Positions 24,732 through 34,504 of a DNA stretch of 49,499 bases are shown here, piece by piece. Every line of letters begins with the position of its first letter. Positions within the stretch are counted from its first letter, which is position 1. Below the pieces are notes generated by a model. The model did no database searches. It was not told the DNA's origin and saw only the letters and a list, made by a program, of their open reading frames with translations. The translations under genes were made by a program, and so were the position numbers. The stretch comes from an uncultured Actinomycetes bacterium (GTDB lineage: Bacteria > Actinomycetota > Actinomycetes > Nanopelagicales > Nanopelagicaceae). The stretch lies in assembly GCA_903954055.1 (NCBI GenBank), contig CAJBMC010000029.1, forward strand, positions 1 through 49,499, in the 5' to 3' direction.

Positions 24732-26785
24732 TTCTTGTACCTCTCGATGAAATACTCTTGGAAATCTTCCAGAGCCTTTCCTTCTGTACCGTTCTTGATG
24801 TAGTGCCACGTGTCATCTTCTGCCATCTCCCACTTACGGAAGCGAGGTGATGCTGATAATTCAAGGATAGAGGCAAGTTCGGATTTATGGGCCGGGTCTT
24901 CAACGCGAATGAGTGCTTCCACTCGTCGATCAAGATTGCGCTCCATAATGTCAGCGCTGCCGATATAGAACTCTGGATTGCCGGCATTGTGGAAGTTATA
25001 GATGCGGGAGTGCTCAAGGAAACGCCCCAAAATTGACCGGACGTGAACATTGCGGAATTGCGCAACCTTGCTCATTCGGAAAGAACAGGCTCCACGCACA
25101 TAAATTTCGATGGGGACTCCATCTTTGGCGGCTTGATAGAGAGCATCAATCATCTGATTATCTACAAGTGAATTGAGCTTCCAACGAATCTGAGATGGTT
25201 TTCCATCAAGATGATTTCTACGTTCGCGCTCGATCTTCTCCAATAAATTCTTGCGGATGCCGTGGGGAGCAACAAGAAGTCGAGAGTAATGTGACTCCGA
25301 ATGCACACCGCTGAGGTGGTTAAAGAGCTTGAGTAAATCTTGGCCAAGTTCTTGATCTGCACTCATGATGCCAAGATCATCATAGATACGCGCAGTCTTT
25401 GGATTGTAATTTCCAGTTCCGATATGGGAGTAAACAGTGAGTCCACTATCTTCTCTACGTACTACAAGGCTTGCCTTAGCATGAGTCTTAAGTCCAATTA
25501 CTCCGTAAACCACATGCGCGCCAGCATCTTCTAGCTTCTTCGCCCAGCGCACATTTGCCTGCTCATCAAAGCGAGCTCGGAGCTCGATGACTGCAAGTAC
25601 TTGCTTACCGGCTTTCGCAGCTTCAATAAGTGATTGCATAATCGGCGAATCACCTGAAGTGCGATAGAGCGTCTGCTTAATCGCTAAGACCTTTGGATCT
25701 TGAGCTGCTAGCTCGACAAAGCGCACAACGGTCGAGGTAAATGTTTCGTAGGGATGGTGCAGGAGCATTTCACCATCTCGAATTGCTGAGAAGAACGATT
25801 CTGCATCATGGCGGTCAATCTCTTCGAGGCGGTGTGGTTGAACCGAACGAAATGGCTGATCTTTAAGGTGCGGTAGATCGATTCCACCCATTTCAAATAG
25901 ATAGGTTAGGTCGAGCGGCGGCTGCTGAATGAAAACCTCAGGAGTTGTTATCTCTAGCTCTTCGGTGAGTTTCTCAAGTAGTCGCGGTGCAACGCCTTTC
26001 TCAACTTCCATACGCACTGCTGCACCAAATTTACGGCGAGAGAGCTCTTCCTCCAGCGATTCGAGTAGATCGTCTGCATCATCTTCATCGATATCTAAAT
26101 CTTGATTACGTGTCACGCGGAAGAAGTAGATTTCCTCGATGATTGTGCCCGGAAGTAAGAGATGCAAGTGCTCTGCAATTAAATCTTCTAACAAAATATA
26201 CGAATAATCAGAGTCATTAATTCGGACCATGCGAGAAACATTTGATGGAACTTTTACGCGAACGAACTGCTCTGCTCCACCTTTCTCGGTCTTTCCAATA
26301 ATTCCAAGATTGAGCGAGAGTCCGGAGATATGCGGAAATGGGTGCGCCGGATCTGATGCAAGCGGAGTAAGGACTGGATAGATATCACGGATGAACTTTT
26401 CGGTTAGTGGCGCCTTCTCCTCATCAGAGAGTGAATCCCAGCTCACGCGTTTGATTCCTTCTTCCGCTAAACGTGGCTTCAAATCATTAATTAATAAGAA
26501 TGAGACACGGTCCTGAAGCGCTCTGACTTTATGGTGAATCTCTACAAGGAGCTCGCGTGGTGTAATGCCAGATAGAAGTCGATCGGTATTTCCAAATTCA
26601 ATTTTGCGCTTGAGGCTAGCTACCCGCACCATAAAGAACTCATCGAGATTTGAAGAGAAAATCGCGAGAAACTTTGTACGCTCTAGCAGTGGCAGTTTCT
26701 GATTTTCGGCTAATTCAAGCACGCGGGTATTGAAGTCAATCCAGCTGAGATCGCGATCGATGTAATTATTCTGGGCATTCTTCAC
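24728..26785 (-). CDS. ppk: Polyphosphate kinase 1
   Basis: 685-aa PPK1 that polymerises the gamma-phosphate of ATP into polyphosphate. The N-terminus begins YIDRDLSWIDFNTRVLELA, the conserved N domain, followed by the head domain and two phospholipase-D-like domains. The catalytic phosphohistidine is H435 in GLKTHAK, at the same number as in E. coli Ppk, and HIGTGNYNP and the SADIMERNLDRRVE segment follow. The start is a GTG with GGAAGG upstream. Operon ppk-mutT1 by ATGA overlap. Confidence 0.96.
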   Translation of the reverse strand: MKNAQNNYIDRDLSWIDFNTRVLELAENQKLPLLERTKFLAIFSSNLDEFFMVRVASLKRKIEFGNTDRLLSGITPRELLVEIHHKVRALQDRVSFLLINDLKPRLAEEGIKRVSWDSLSDEEKAPLTEKFIRDIYPVLTPLASDPAHPFPHISGLSLNLGIIGKTEKGGAEQFVRVKVPSNVSRMVRINDSDYSYILLEDLIAEHLHLLLPGTIIEEIYFFRVTRNQDLDIDEDDADDLLESLEEELSRRKFGAAVRMEVEKGVAPRLLEKLTEELEITTPEVFIQQPPLDLTYLFEMGGIDLPHLKDQPFRSVQPHRLEEIDRHDAESFFSAIRDGEMLLHHPYETFTSTVVRFVELAAQDPKVLAIKQTLYRTSGDSPIMQSLIEAAKAGKQVLAVIELRARFDEQANVRWAKKLEDAGAHVVYGVIGLKTHAKASLVVRREDSGLTVYSHIGTGNYNPKTARIYDDLGIMSADQELGQDLLKLFNHLSGVHSESHYSRLLVAPHGIRKNLLEKIERERRNHLDGKPSQIRWKLNSLVDNQMIDALYQAAKDGVPIEIYVRGACSFRMSKVAQFRNVHVRSILGRFLEHSRIYNFHNAGNPEFYIGSADIMERNLDRRVEALIRVEDPAHKSELASILELSASPRFRKWEMAEDDTWHYIKNGTEGKALEDFQEYFIERYKK

Positions 26786-26867
26786 GGCTCAAGATTCACC
26801 TTCCTAGATGAACGCAAGGTTATCGAGAAAGGACTTTTAACCCAACTTGGACCAAAAAATGAAACTT

Positions 26868-27941
26868 TTAGACGTTAAAACGGAATTCGACGACGTCACC
26901 ATCATGCATGACGTAATCCTTACCTTCCATGCGCACCTTGCCGGCAGATTTTGCTTCCGCCATAGATCCAGCTGCAATCAAATCATCGAATGAAACAATC
27001 TCGGCTTTGATAAAACCTTTTTGGAAATCAGTGTGGATTACACCTGCTGCCATCGGCGCAGTATCACCTTTATGAATTGTCCATGCACGTGCCTCTTTTG
27101 GACCGGCGGTGAGATATGTCTGAAGACCTAAGGTATCGAATCCAACACGTGCAAGTGTTGCAAGTCCTGGTTCAGTCATTCCCACTGCTTCTAGTAATTC
27201 GAGTGCATCTTCATCGGGAAGTTCTGCAAGTTCGGCCTCGGTCTTTGCATCGAGGAAAATTGCCTCTGCCGGTGCAACAAGTGCCGAAAGCTTGGCGCGT
27301 AAATCTTTATCGCCGAGTTCGGCGGCATCGACGTTAAATACATATAGGAATGGTTTTGCAGTAAGTAAGTGCAATTCGTAGATAAGTGCGAGATCAACTT
27401 TTGAAGTTGAGAGTGGCTTACCTGATTGCAGATGTGCTTCTGCCGCTTTGACCGCTTCTAATACTGCACTCTTTGTCTTATCCGTGCGCGCTTCCTTTTC
27501 TAGACGTGGAATCGCCTTTTCAATTGTCTGCAAATCTGCGAGAGCAAGTTCGGTATTGATGGTCTCGATATCACTTGATGGATCTACCCGACCATCGACG
27601 TGAACAACATCGCCATCAGTAAAGACACGGATGACCTGACAGATCGCATCAGTCTCGCGGATATTTGCTAAGAATTTATTACCGAGGCCAGCGCCTTCTG
27701 ATGCACCCTTCACGATTCCGGCGATATCTACGAAAGATAGTGCGGCGGGAAGTAGCTTCTCGGAACCAAAGATTGCAGCCAACTTTGCCAGCCGCTCATC
27801 TGGGACGCCGACGACTCCAACATTGGGCTCGATTGTCGCAAAGGGATAGTTCGCAGCAAGGACGTTGTTCTTTGTCAGCGCGTTGAAGAGGGTCGATTTT
27901 CCGACGTTGGGAAGGCCGACGATTCCGATGGAGAGGCTCAT
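26868..27941 (-). CDS. ychF: Ribosome-binding ATPase YchF/EngD
   Basis: 357-aa Obg-related P-loop ATPase. G1 is GLPNVGKST at about 8-16; FATIEPNVG and [10 protein letters not shown] (G3) follow, with NVDA in place of NKxD, the known change that gives YchF its preference for ATP. A helical insert and a C-terminal TGS domain ([11 protein letters not shown]... [16 protein letters not shown]) complete it. Length is family-typical. Monocistronic; a TAGGCT box 8 nt upstream of the ATG may be its -10. Confidence 0.96.
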   Translation of the reverse strand: MSLSIGIVGLPNVGKSTLFNALTKNNVLAANYPFATIEPNVGVVGVPDERLAKLAAIFGSEKLLPAALSFVDIAGIVKGASEGAGLGNKFLANIRETDAICQVIRVFTDGDVVHVDGRVDPSSDIETINTELALADLQTIEKAIPRLEKEARTDKTKSAVLEAVKAAEAHLQSGKPLSTSKVDLALIYELHLLTAKPFLYVFNVDAAELGDKDLRAKLSALVAPAEAIFLDAKTEAELAELPDEDALELLEAVGMTEPGLATLARVGFDTLGLQTYLTAGPKEARAWTIHKGDTAPMAAGVIHTDFQKGFIKAEIVSFDDLIAAGSMAEAKSAGKVRMEGKDYVMHDGDVVEFRFNV

Positions 27942-28018
27942 AGTGGGCGAGCCTACGGTGTCGCTTGCGCATCCGTGAAATCAGCGGATTTGTCACCGCC
28001 TACTGCGACTATATCCCC

Positions 28019-29185
28019 ATGTCTAACGCACTTGTTACTTCTCTCGTCCTTCTTATTGGCCTACTGATAGGTCTCGTTATTGGAGTTCGCTTTGGTCGCG
28101 ATCAAAGTTCTACAACAGCTGGCGATGTTGCGACGTTAAAAGCGCTTCTCGAAAAGAGTGAAGAGCGATTAAAAGATGCTGAGAGCAAGAATGAAAATCA
28201 GACCAAGATCGCAACTCAGATGGAAGAGATGAAGGTGACGGTCGAAAGAATGCGCGTACAGGCGCAGGAAGCTGCTGAAAAACGCGTGGCATCGGAGACC
28301 GAACTTAAATCAACAATTAATGAGATGCGCACTGCATCTACCAATCTCTTCGACGAAACCCGCAAGATTGCCGGAGCGCTCTCCAGCTCGCAGTCCCGTG
28401 GAAAGTTTGGTGAAGCTCAACTCGAGTTAATGCTCGAGCAAGCAGGACTTCATGAAGGTATTGAATTTGAGGCCCAGCGTTCTACGACAGATGCTGACTC
28501 ATCAGGTATTCCTGATATCACTGTAAAGATGCCAGGTGGCTCGATGCTCTTCATCGATTCAAAATTTCCCTTTGATCGTTTTCTCCAAGCATTCGATACT
28601 GAAGATCAAAGCGAACGTGATCAATATTTAGCTGCACATACAAAAGATTTACTGAAGCACGTTGATGCGCTGGCAAAACGTGGATATCACAAATCAGCTG
28701 GCAGTCCCGATGTCGTTGTCCTCTTCCTTCCCTTCGAGACGCTATTGGCAGAGGCGCTCCGCCTAGATCCGATGTTGCTCGAGAAGGCTTTTAAGGTTGG
28801 CGTCACCATCGCTACTCCGACTTCTATGATGGCTCTGCTTCGAACAGTCGGCCACATCTTTACACGTAATAAATTGGCGGTAAATGCAGATGACATCACC
28901 AAAGTTGCATCGACATTTTTAAAGAACATCACCCTGCTCCATAGCAAGATCGTTGCCGTAGGAAAGGCGATCAATAGCACCTCTAAGGCCTATGAAGATT
29001 TGATTCCTACTGCAGAGAAGACCGTTCTCTCCCCCGCAAAGAAAATTAGCGCACTCGGTGTTGCAGGAGATAAGGAAAAGCTGGCAATCCAATATCCTGA
29101 GGCACCGGCTGATGTTCGCGAGCTCAACAATCCAGAACTTGTTGAAGCTGAAGACTTTATCGATGTAGAGATTGTTGAGGGTTAA
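28019..29185 (+). CDS. rmuC: RmuC family DNA recombination protein
   Basis: 388-aa RmuC protein: an N-terminal hydrophobic helix (about 4-26), a long coiled coil (about 35-110, rich in Glu/Lys/Met heptads) and a C-terminal PD-(D/E)XK-like nuclease domain with KFGEAQLELMLEQAGL, DITVKMPGG and LFIDSKFPFDRF. RmuC limits inversions at short inverted repeats in E. coli; biochemical activity is not settled. The start at 28019 gives the membrane-helix N-terminus; a longer frame from 27965 seems unlikely. Four bases separate it from the next gene. Confidence 0.9.
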   Translation: MSNALVTSLVLLIGLLIGLVIGVRFGRDQSSTTAGDVATLKALLEKSEERLKDAESKNENQTKIATQMEEMKVTVERMRVQAQEAAEKRVASETELKSTINEMRTASTNLFDETRKIAGALSSSQSRGKFGEAQLELMLEQAGLHEGIEFEAQRSTTDADSSGIPDITVKMPGGSMLFIDSKFPFDRFLQAFDTEDQSERDQYLAAHTKDLLKHVDALAKRGYHKSAGSPDVVVLFLPFETLLAEALRLDPMLLEKAFKVGVTIATPTSMMALLRTVGHIFTRNKLAVNADDITKVASTFLKNITLLHSKIVAVGKAINSTSKAYEDLIPTAEKTVLSPAKKISALGVAGDKEKLAIQYPEAPADVRELNNPELVEAEDFIDVEIVEG

Positions 29186-29189
29186 GAAG

Positions 29190-29618
29190 ATGTCCGAGAA
29201 GAAGATTGCAATGAAGAAGCCACAGCTTCCAGGTCCTGGACTTAAGAAGGAGGGCATCGTCTTCCTTCAGAGCTTCTTAATCGCCTTCTTTACCTTGGCC
29301 GAACTTGTGATCCGCGGTGGCGCTGGCGTGCTTTCTGGTCTCGTTCTCTTCGTTGTTACCTATGGTGGCGTCGCTTACGGTCGCGCAGGTACTCGATATG
29401 TCACTGCAGTTACTCCGCCACTTGCTTATGCAGCGACAACTCTTATCTACACAGTTGCAACCGATGGAATCCGCATCTCACGAGTCGGTGTTGATTTCAT
29501 CGCCTCACTTGCAAGCGTTGCACCATTCCTCTTGGTTTCAGCAGGGTATGGCTGGTATCAATTTCTTAATGAGAAGGCGAAGAATCGTCCTTCAAAGCGC
29601 AAACTCGAAACTGCTTAA
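29190..29618 (+). CDS. DUF6542-like membrane protein
   Basis: 142-aa protein with a short basic N-terminus and about four hydrophobic helices between residues 22 and 125, ending in a basic tail (KAKNRPSKRKLETA). It resembles the small DUF6542 membrane proteins found between rmuC and ispH/ychF in other Actinobacteria, as I remember it. Function unknown. It follows rmuC after 4 bases, so the two form an operon; the stop abuts the stop of convergent ispH with no gap. Confidence 0.7.
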   Translation: MSEKKIAMKKPQLPGPGLKKEGIVFLQSFLIAFFTLAELVIRGGAGVLSGLVLFVVTYGGVAYGRAGTRYVTAVTPPLAYAATTLIYTVATDGIRISRVGVDFIASLASVAPFLLVSAGYGWYQFLNEKAKNRPSKRKLETA

Positions 29619-30572
29619 TTACTTTCCAGCTGCTTTAAGTTCACTTCTTAGATTTTGCGGAAGTGCAAAGGTGAGGGACTCTTCCTTCGCCTGAACTTCC
29701 TGCTGATCATGGAATCCATGCATCTCGAGCCACTTCAGTAAATCTTTCACTAAAATTTCTGGAACGGATGCGCCGCTAGTAACGCCCACAGTCTCAACGC
29801 CCGCTAACCATTCATCCTTCGCCTCATCGGCATAATCAACCAAATACGCAGCCTTTGCGCCGTATTCGAGAGCTACCTCGACGAGGCGTACCGAATTTGA
29901 AGAGTTGGTCGAACCAACTACAAGGACCAAATCAGATTGTGCAGCAATTCCACGGATCGCCTCTTGGCGGTTCTGTGTTGCATAACAGATATCGTCTGAT
30001 GGAGGTGATGCAATCTCTGGAAAACGCTCTTTGAGAATCGCTACAGATTCGAGGGTCTCATCAACGCTTAAAGTTGTCTGGCTCAGCCAAATTAGATTTT
30101 TTCCTGGTGTTGGCTGGACATTGCGCGCCCCATCAAGACCATCAACAACGCGAACTTGTCCTGGCGCTTCACCGGCAGTTCCCTCAACTTCTTCATGTCC
30201 TTCGTGACCGATCAATAAAATTTCGGTATCAGCATCGGCAAAGCGCTTTACTTCGTGGTGCACCTTAGTAACAAGAGGACAAGTTGCATCGATTGTCTTT
30301 AAGTTACGAGCAGCTGCCTCTGCATGGACCGCAGGCGAGACGCCATGTGCTGAGAAGACAACGGTCTTTCCTTCAGGAACTTCATCTGTCTCATCGACGA
30401 AGATGACACCACGTTGTTCGAGCGTTGCAACAACATGCTTGTTATGGACAATCTCTTTTCGAACATAGAGAGGAGCTCCGTAGAGTTCAAGCGACTTTTC
30501 AACGGTGACAATTGCGCGGTCAACGCCGGCACAATATCCACGCGGCGCAGCGATCAAAACTCTCTTGGTCAT
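29619..30572 (-). CDS. ispH: 4-hydroxy-3-methylbut-2-enyl diphosphate reductase IspH
   Basis: 317-aa Fe-S enzyme, last step of the MEP isoprenoid pathway, making IPP and DMAPP. The three cluster Cys are C14 (RGYCAGV), C98 (DATCPLV) and C196 (CYATQNRQ). HNKHVV, SAHGVSP, the GHEGHEEV and TTLSVDET substrate-binding segments are intact. Its product feeds the cis-prenyltransferase encoded 5 kb away. A leaderless -10 (TAGACT) lies 6 nt before the ATG, back to back with the xseA promoter. Confidence 0.97.
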   Translation of the reverse strand: MTKRVLIAAPRGYCAGVDRAIVTVEKSLELYGAPLYVRKEIVHNKHVVATLEQRGVIFVDETDEVPEGKTVVFSAHGVSPAVHAEAAARNLKTIDATCPLVTKVHHEVKRFADADTEILLIGHEGHEEVEGTAGEAPGQVRVVDGLDGARNVQPTPGKNLIWLSQTTLSVDETLESVAILKERFPEIASPPSDDICYATQNRQEAIRGIAAQSDLVLVVGSTNSSNSVRLVEVALEYGAKAAYLVDYADEAKDEWLAGVETVGVTSGASVPEILVKDLLKWLEMHGFHDQQEVQAKEESLTFALPQNLRSELKAAGK

Positions 30573-30578
30573 GGCTGC

Positions 30579-30584
30579 AGTCTA
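30579..30584 (-). promoter_or_regulatory. Predicted leaderless -10 box of ispH (TAGACT)
   Basis: TAGACT, 6 nt upstream of the ispH ATG; one base apart from the xseA -10. Confidence 0.5.
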
Positions 30585-30585
30585 T

Positions 30586-30591
30586 TAGCCT
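30586..30591 (+). promoter_or_regulatory. Predicted leaderless -10 box of xseA (TAGCCT)
   Basis: TAGCCT, 6 nt upstream of the xseA ATG. Same geometry as the nudC/EEP pair. Confidence 0.5.
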
Positions 30592-30597
30592 TGCCCC

Positions 30598-31794
30598 ATG
30601 TTCGAAACTTCAAGTGAATCCCCGGCGCCAGTGCGCGTGGTCACGGAAGCGATAAAAGAGTATGTAGACCGCCTCGGACCAATTTGGATTGAGGGCGAGA
30701 TTGCAGAGCTCAATGAACGTAGCGGCATGATGGCCTTTATGCGCCTTCGCGATACCAGCGCAGATATGAGCCTCTCAGTCATGTGCCATAAATCTGTAAT
30801 AGCCGCGGTGAAGCCTCTGCCTGCAAATGCTCGCGTCGTAATTTATGCCAAGCCATCTTGGTATACAAAATCAGGAACGCTCTCCATGGCGGCGAAAGAG
30901 ATTCGCCAAGTTGGTGTAGGTGAATTACTTGCTCGTTTAGAAGCCCTTAAATCTTTACTCGCTGAAGAAGGACTCTTCTCGATTGAGCGGAAGGTTCCAC
31001 TTCCACTCCTGCCACGCAAAGTTGGTTTGATCTGTGGCCGAAATACCGATGCCGAGAAAGATGTTGTTGAAAATGCACGACGTCGTTGGCCAGCAGTTGA
31101 ATTTGAAATTCGTGAGGTCACCGTCCAAGGAGCAGCTGCCGTTGTAGAAGTTTCTGCCGCTTTGCGTGAACTCGAAGCAGATAGTGAAGTCGATGTCATC
31201 ATCATTACTCGCGGCGGTGGATCATTTGAAGATCTACTTCCCTTTAGCGATGAATCACTGGTGAGATTAGCTGCGGAGTGCGAGACTCCGATTGTCAGCG
31301 CGATCGGCCATGAGAAGGATTCTCCTTTGTTGGATCTAGTTGCCGATTACCGAGCATCGACTCCGACCGATGCAGCAAAGCGCGTAGTTCCCGATATCGC
31401 AGAAGAGATTGCCAATATCAATCAATTACGTGATCGCGCGTTTCGCGCTCTCTCCGCTCGCCTCGAATACGAAGGTAACTTCATCGCGCAATTGCGGTCT
31501 CGTCCAGTGATGAAAGATCCTGGAGCTTTCTTAACCATTTTGAGTGAAGAGCTCAGCGATCTTCGTCAACGCGCACTGCGCAGTTTCGCCGCAACGATTG
31601 ATGCCGAGCGCAAAGAACTCAAAGCCATCACCGCCCACCTGCGTTCGCTTTCCCCACAATCGACTCTTGACCGTGGCTACTCGGTAATCCGCAACGCCAA
31701 GGGAGATGTCATCCGCGACCCGAAGCAGTTGAAGTCGGGAGATCAGCTCGCGATTAAGGTTGCAAAGGGCGAGACCAGCGCCACAGCTAACTAG
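30598..31794 (+). CDS. xseA: Exodeoxyribonuclease VII large subunit
   Basis: 398-aa catalytic subunit of ExoVII, which degrades single-stranded DNA from both ends. An N-terminal OB-fold (WIEGEIAEL, AFMRLRDTSADM) is followed by the catalytic domain with GLICGRNTDAEKDV, IITRGGGSFEDLLPF and SAIGHEKDSPLLD, then a coiled-coil region and a short C-terminal barrel piece (LDRGYSVIRN). Forms a unit with xseB, which starts 35 bases later. Confidence 0.95.
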   Translation: MFETSSESPAPVRVVTEAIKEYVDRLGPIWIEGEIAELNERSGMMAFMRLRDTSADMSLSVMCHKSVIAAVKPLPANARVVIYAKPSWYTKSGTLSMAAKEIRQVGVGELLARLEALKSLLAEEGLFSIERKVPLPLLPRKVGLICGRNTDAEKDVVENARRRWPAVEFEIREVTVQGAAAVVEVSAALRELEADSEVDVIIITRGGGSFEDLLPFSDESLVRLAAECETPIVSAIGHEKDSPLLDLVADYRASTPTDAAKRVVPDIAEEIANINQLRDRAFRALSARLEYEGNFIAQLRSRPVMKDPGAFLTILSEELSDLRQRALRSFAATIDAERKELKAITAHLRSLSPQSTLDRGYSVIRNAKGDVIRDPKQLKSGDQLAIKVAKGETSATAN

Positions 31795-31829
31795 GTATCC
31801 ACCTCACAACCCAGGAGTAGATTTATCTC

Positions 31830-32042
31830 ATGGACGATAAGAAGCCTTCCGAGCCTAAATTGAGTTATGAAGCAGCCCGTGATGAATTAGCAGAGATCGT
31901 TGAATCCCTAGAAGACGGAAGTGCATCGCTCGAAGAGTCACTCAAGCTCTGGGAGCGCGGCGAAGAGTTAGCGAAGATCTGCCAAGAGTGGCTAGATGGA
32001 GCAAAGGCGAAGCTTGCCTCAGTGAAGAAGGAGTCGAAGTAA
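31830..32042 (+). CDS. xseB: Exodeoxyribonuclease VII small subunit
   Basis: 70-aa helical subunit of ExoVII. The family core LSYEAARDELAEIVESLE and the DGSASLEESLKLWERGEEL segment are present, with a Lys-rich C-terminus. The stop TAA is followed immediately by the ATG of the fumarase gene (no gap), so xseA-xseB-fum are probably co-transcribed. Confidence 0.96.
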   Translation: MDDKKPSEPKLSYEAARDELAEIVESLEDGSASLEESLKLWERGEELAKICQEWLDGAKAKLASVKKESK

Positions 32043-33695
32043 ATGTCTCCTACCTTCTCCTATTCAGATTTACTGCCACTAGGTGAAGATACAACTCAAT
32101 ATCGCTTCATCGGTAAAGAGGGCGTCTCGGTAGTCAAACTCGGTGATAAAGAATTCTTACAGGTTGCACCAGAGGCAATTGCGAAACTTACTGAAACAGC
32201 TATTCACGATATCAATCACTACCTGCGACCAGAACACTTACAACAACTCGCCAATATTTTAAAAGATCCAGAAGCTTCTGCTAATGATCGATTTGTGGCA
32301 CTCGATTTATTGAAGAATGCAAATATTGCAGCTGGCGGAGTTCTGCCGATGTGCCAGGACACTGGAACTGCACTCATCATGGGTAAGAAGGGTCAATATG
32401 TTTTGACTACTTCGAAAGATGAAGTTGCGGTTGCGCAAGGTGTCTATGATGCATATACAAAGCTCAATCTTCGTTATTCGCAGATGGCACCTATTACAAC
32501 CTGGGAAGAGAAGAACACAGGTAATAACCTCCCGGCGCAGATTGAAATCTACGCCGATTCTGAACACCAAGATGAATACAACTTTTTATTTATTGCAAAA
32601 GGCGGCGGAAGCGCAAATAAGTCTTATCTCTATCAGGAGACGAAGGCAGTATTAAATCCTGCATCATTTATCAATTGGTTGGATGAGAAGTTACGTTCGC
32701 TCGGCACCGCTGCATGTCCGCCCTATCACCTTGCAATTGTTATCGGTGGAACGAGTGCAGAGCACACGGTAAAGACTTCAAAGCTTGCCTCAACGCACTA
32801 TCTCGATGGCTTGCCAACATCTGGAGATGCAGCGACCGGACATGGATTCCGCGACCTCGAACTCGAGCAGCAGGTACTTGAGCTCACTCGCACGCTCGGA
32901 ATTGGCGCGCAATTCGGTGGAAAGTACTTCTGCCACGATGTTCGCGTAGTTCGCCTACCTCGCCATGGCGCTTCACTTCCCATTGCAATCGCAGTCTCTT
33001 GCTCTGCCGATCGCCAGGCAAAGGCAAAGATTACAAAGGATGGAATATTCCTAGAGCAGTTAGAGACTGATCCCGTTCACTTTATGCCCGAGACCACTGA
33101 TTCACACCTCGACGATAACGTTGTGAAGATTGATCTCAATCAGCCAATGGATGCGATCCGCGCTGAGCTTTCACGATATCCAGTAAAGACCCGTGTCTCA
33201 TTGACTGGCACCATTGTTGTTGCGCGCGATATTGCTCACGCCCGAATCAAGGCGATGCTTGATGACGGTAAACCGATGCCTGAATATCTCAAGAACCATG
33301 CTGTCTATTACGCAGGTCCAGCAAAGACTCCAGCTGGATATGCATCCGGATCTTTCGGGCCGACAACTGCAGGTCGTATGGATTCTTATGTTGATTACTT
33401 CCAATCACATGGTGGTTCACATGTGATGCTCGCAAAGGGAAATCGATCTAAAGCTGTCACCGATGCTTGTGCAAAGCACGGTGGTTTCTATCTTGGTTCA
33501 ATCGGTGGGCCAGCTGCGCGCCTAGCTCAAGATTGCATCAAGAAGGTTGAGGTGCTCGACTTTGAAGATTTAGGTATGGAAGCAGTGTGGAAGATCGACG
33601 TGGTCGACTTTCCAGCATTTATCGTTGTCGATGATAAGGGAAATGATTTCTTTGCCGAGACGATGCGTCCACTGACGATTGGCAAGAAGCCTTAA
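32043..33695 (+). CDS. fum: Class I fumarate hydratase (Fe-S)
   Basis: 550-aa iron-sulphur fumarase interconverting fumarate and malate in the TCA cycle. The three cluster Cys can be placed at C104 (PMCQDTGTA), C225 (TAACPPYH) and C320 (AVSCSADRQ), nearly the numbering of E. coli FumA (105, 224, 318). The N-terminal (alpha) and C-terminal (beta) domains are fused in one chain; the beta domain is marked by GPTTAGRMD and GGPAARLAQ. Length matches FumA/B type. Translation is likely coupled to xseB, as the start directly follows its stop. Confidence 0.95.
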   Translation: MSPTFSYSDLLPLGEDTTQYRFIGKEGVSVVKLGDKEFLQVAPEAIAKLTETAIHDINHYLRPEHLQQLANILKDPEASANDRFVALDLLKNANIAAGGVLPMCQDTGTALIMGKKGQYVLTTSKDEVAVAQGVYDAYTKLNLRYSQMAPITTWEEKNTGNNLPAQIEIYADSEHQDEYNFLFIAKGGGSANKSYLYQETKAVLNPASFINWLDEKLRSLGTAACPPYHLAIVIGGTSAEHTVKTSKLASTHYLDGLPTSGDAATGHGFRDLELEQQVLELTRTLGIGAQFGGKYFCHDVRVVRLPRHGASLPIAIAVSCSADRQAKAKITKDGIFLEQLETDPVHFMPETTDSHLDDNVVKIDLNQPMDAIRAELSRYPVKTRVSLTGTIVVARDIAHARIKAMLDDGKPMPEYLKNHAVYYAGPAKTPAGYASGSFGPTTAGRMDSYVDYFQSHGGSHVMLAKGNRSKAVTDACAKHGGFYLGSIGGPAARLAQDCIKKVEVLDFEDLGMEAVWKIDVVDFPAFIVVDDKGNDFFAETMRPLTIGKKP

Positions 33696-33715
33696 GGGTT
33701 GGTCAGCTCAGTAGT

Positions 33716-34276
33716 TTAGTAATAGTGCGAGCGCTTGAATTTTGCGAGCGCAAGACATGGTGTGCTGTAGCGAAGGTTGATGTAATGAAGTCCCCAACGA
33801 ATCTGGGTGACTGGATTTGTGCGCCAATCAGAGGAGATGATCTCCATCTTTGTTGCCGGTAGCGCCTGGGCGATGCCGTGTGCACCTGATCGGTAGTTAT
33901 GAGCCTTGTAGTTCCAATGGCTCTCTTTGGTCCAGAGGCGATTGAGACAGGTGTACTGGTCATCTCCCCATGAATATTCGTTAGTCATGATGGTGCGGGC
34001 GACGAACTTAGCGCCGACCATATTTCGAGCTAGCTCGACCTGGTGGGCCATCGCGGCGACCTTAGCCATCTCCGAAAGTGGAGCGGCAACGCTCTGGCTA
34101 AGGGAGATATCCTGAGAGATCGTCAGGCTAGCTGCCGGTCCATCTGGAAGATTGAGGCGGGTCGTCGTTGGGAAGTCGAGACCGTTGGCAGTTGGCTGCG
34201 CGACGGTAAGAATGAGGGTGGCGGCGACGAGGGTCCAGATACCGCGCTTGCTTGAAGCTAGCTTCTTAACTGACAT
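33716..34276 (-). CDS. Secreted lytic-transglycosylase-like protein
   Basis: 186-aa exported protein. Basic N-terminus and hydrophobic segment (about 11-30, ending near TANG) form a signal peptide. The C-terminal domain from about residue 100 resembles the transglycosylase SLT / aggregation-promoting-factor C-terminal domain: LNRLWTKESHWN with the likely catalytic E118, RSGAHGIAQALPATKM and NPVTQIRWGLHYINLRY. It probably cuts peptidoglycan glycan strands or remodels the wall. The middle (residues 40-95) is linker-like. The start is backed by AAAGGGG about 10 nt upstream. A 228-base untranslated region separates it from phoH. Confidence 0.85.
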   Translation of the reverse strand: MSVKKLASSKRGIWTLVAATLILTVAQPTANGLDFPTTTRLNLPDGPAASLTISQDISLSQSVAAPLSEMAKVAAMAHQVELARNMVGAKFVARTIMTNEYSWGDDQYTCLNRLWTKESHWNYKAHNYRSGAHGIAQALPATKMEIISSDWRTNPVTQIRWGLHYINLRYSTPCLALAKFKRSHYY

Positions 34277-34504
34277 CTCTGTAACTCACCCCTTTCCGAC
34301 CATCCGTGGATCAGCCTCTTTTGCTGATCTAACGGCCCTTAGAGTTGCAACCTGAGGTCTATCTCGCAAATTTTCCTGCGCGTGAGTCGCAAATTCTCAG
34401 GAAATGTGAGTATTGGGGATAAGTAAAAGTGCTGGTCAGATAGGGCAAAGTCCCAAATGTCCGATATGTGACTGTGAGATTTAAAAGAGGTCGTTTACCG
34501 AGAT
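34277..34504 (-). promoter_or_regulatory. Leader/promoter region of the transglycosylase gene
   Basis: No gene seen. It holds a perfect hairpin GATCAGC / GCTGATC (34309-34315 and 34323-34329, loop 7) about 35-50 nt before the start. A 9-bp direct repeat tcgcaaatt lies at 34364-34372 and 34387-34395, spaced 23 bp, about two helical turns, and so on one DNA face. aactc (34283-34287) could pair with gagtt (34342-34346), enclosing the hairpin. Cell-wall hydrolase genes in Actinobacteria are often riboswitch- or regulator-controlled, so a regulated leader is plausible. Confidence 0.4.

Noticed and set aside
34277-34360. c-di-AMP (ydaO-type) riboswitch
   Set aside because: GGTTGC and GGGGTGAGTTAC resemble parts of the consensus, but the GGGGTGAG is simply the ribosome binding region and the downstream half of the riboswitch would lie inside the coding sequence.
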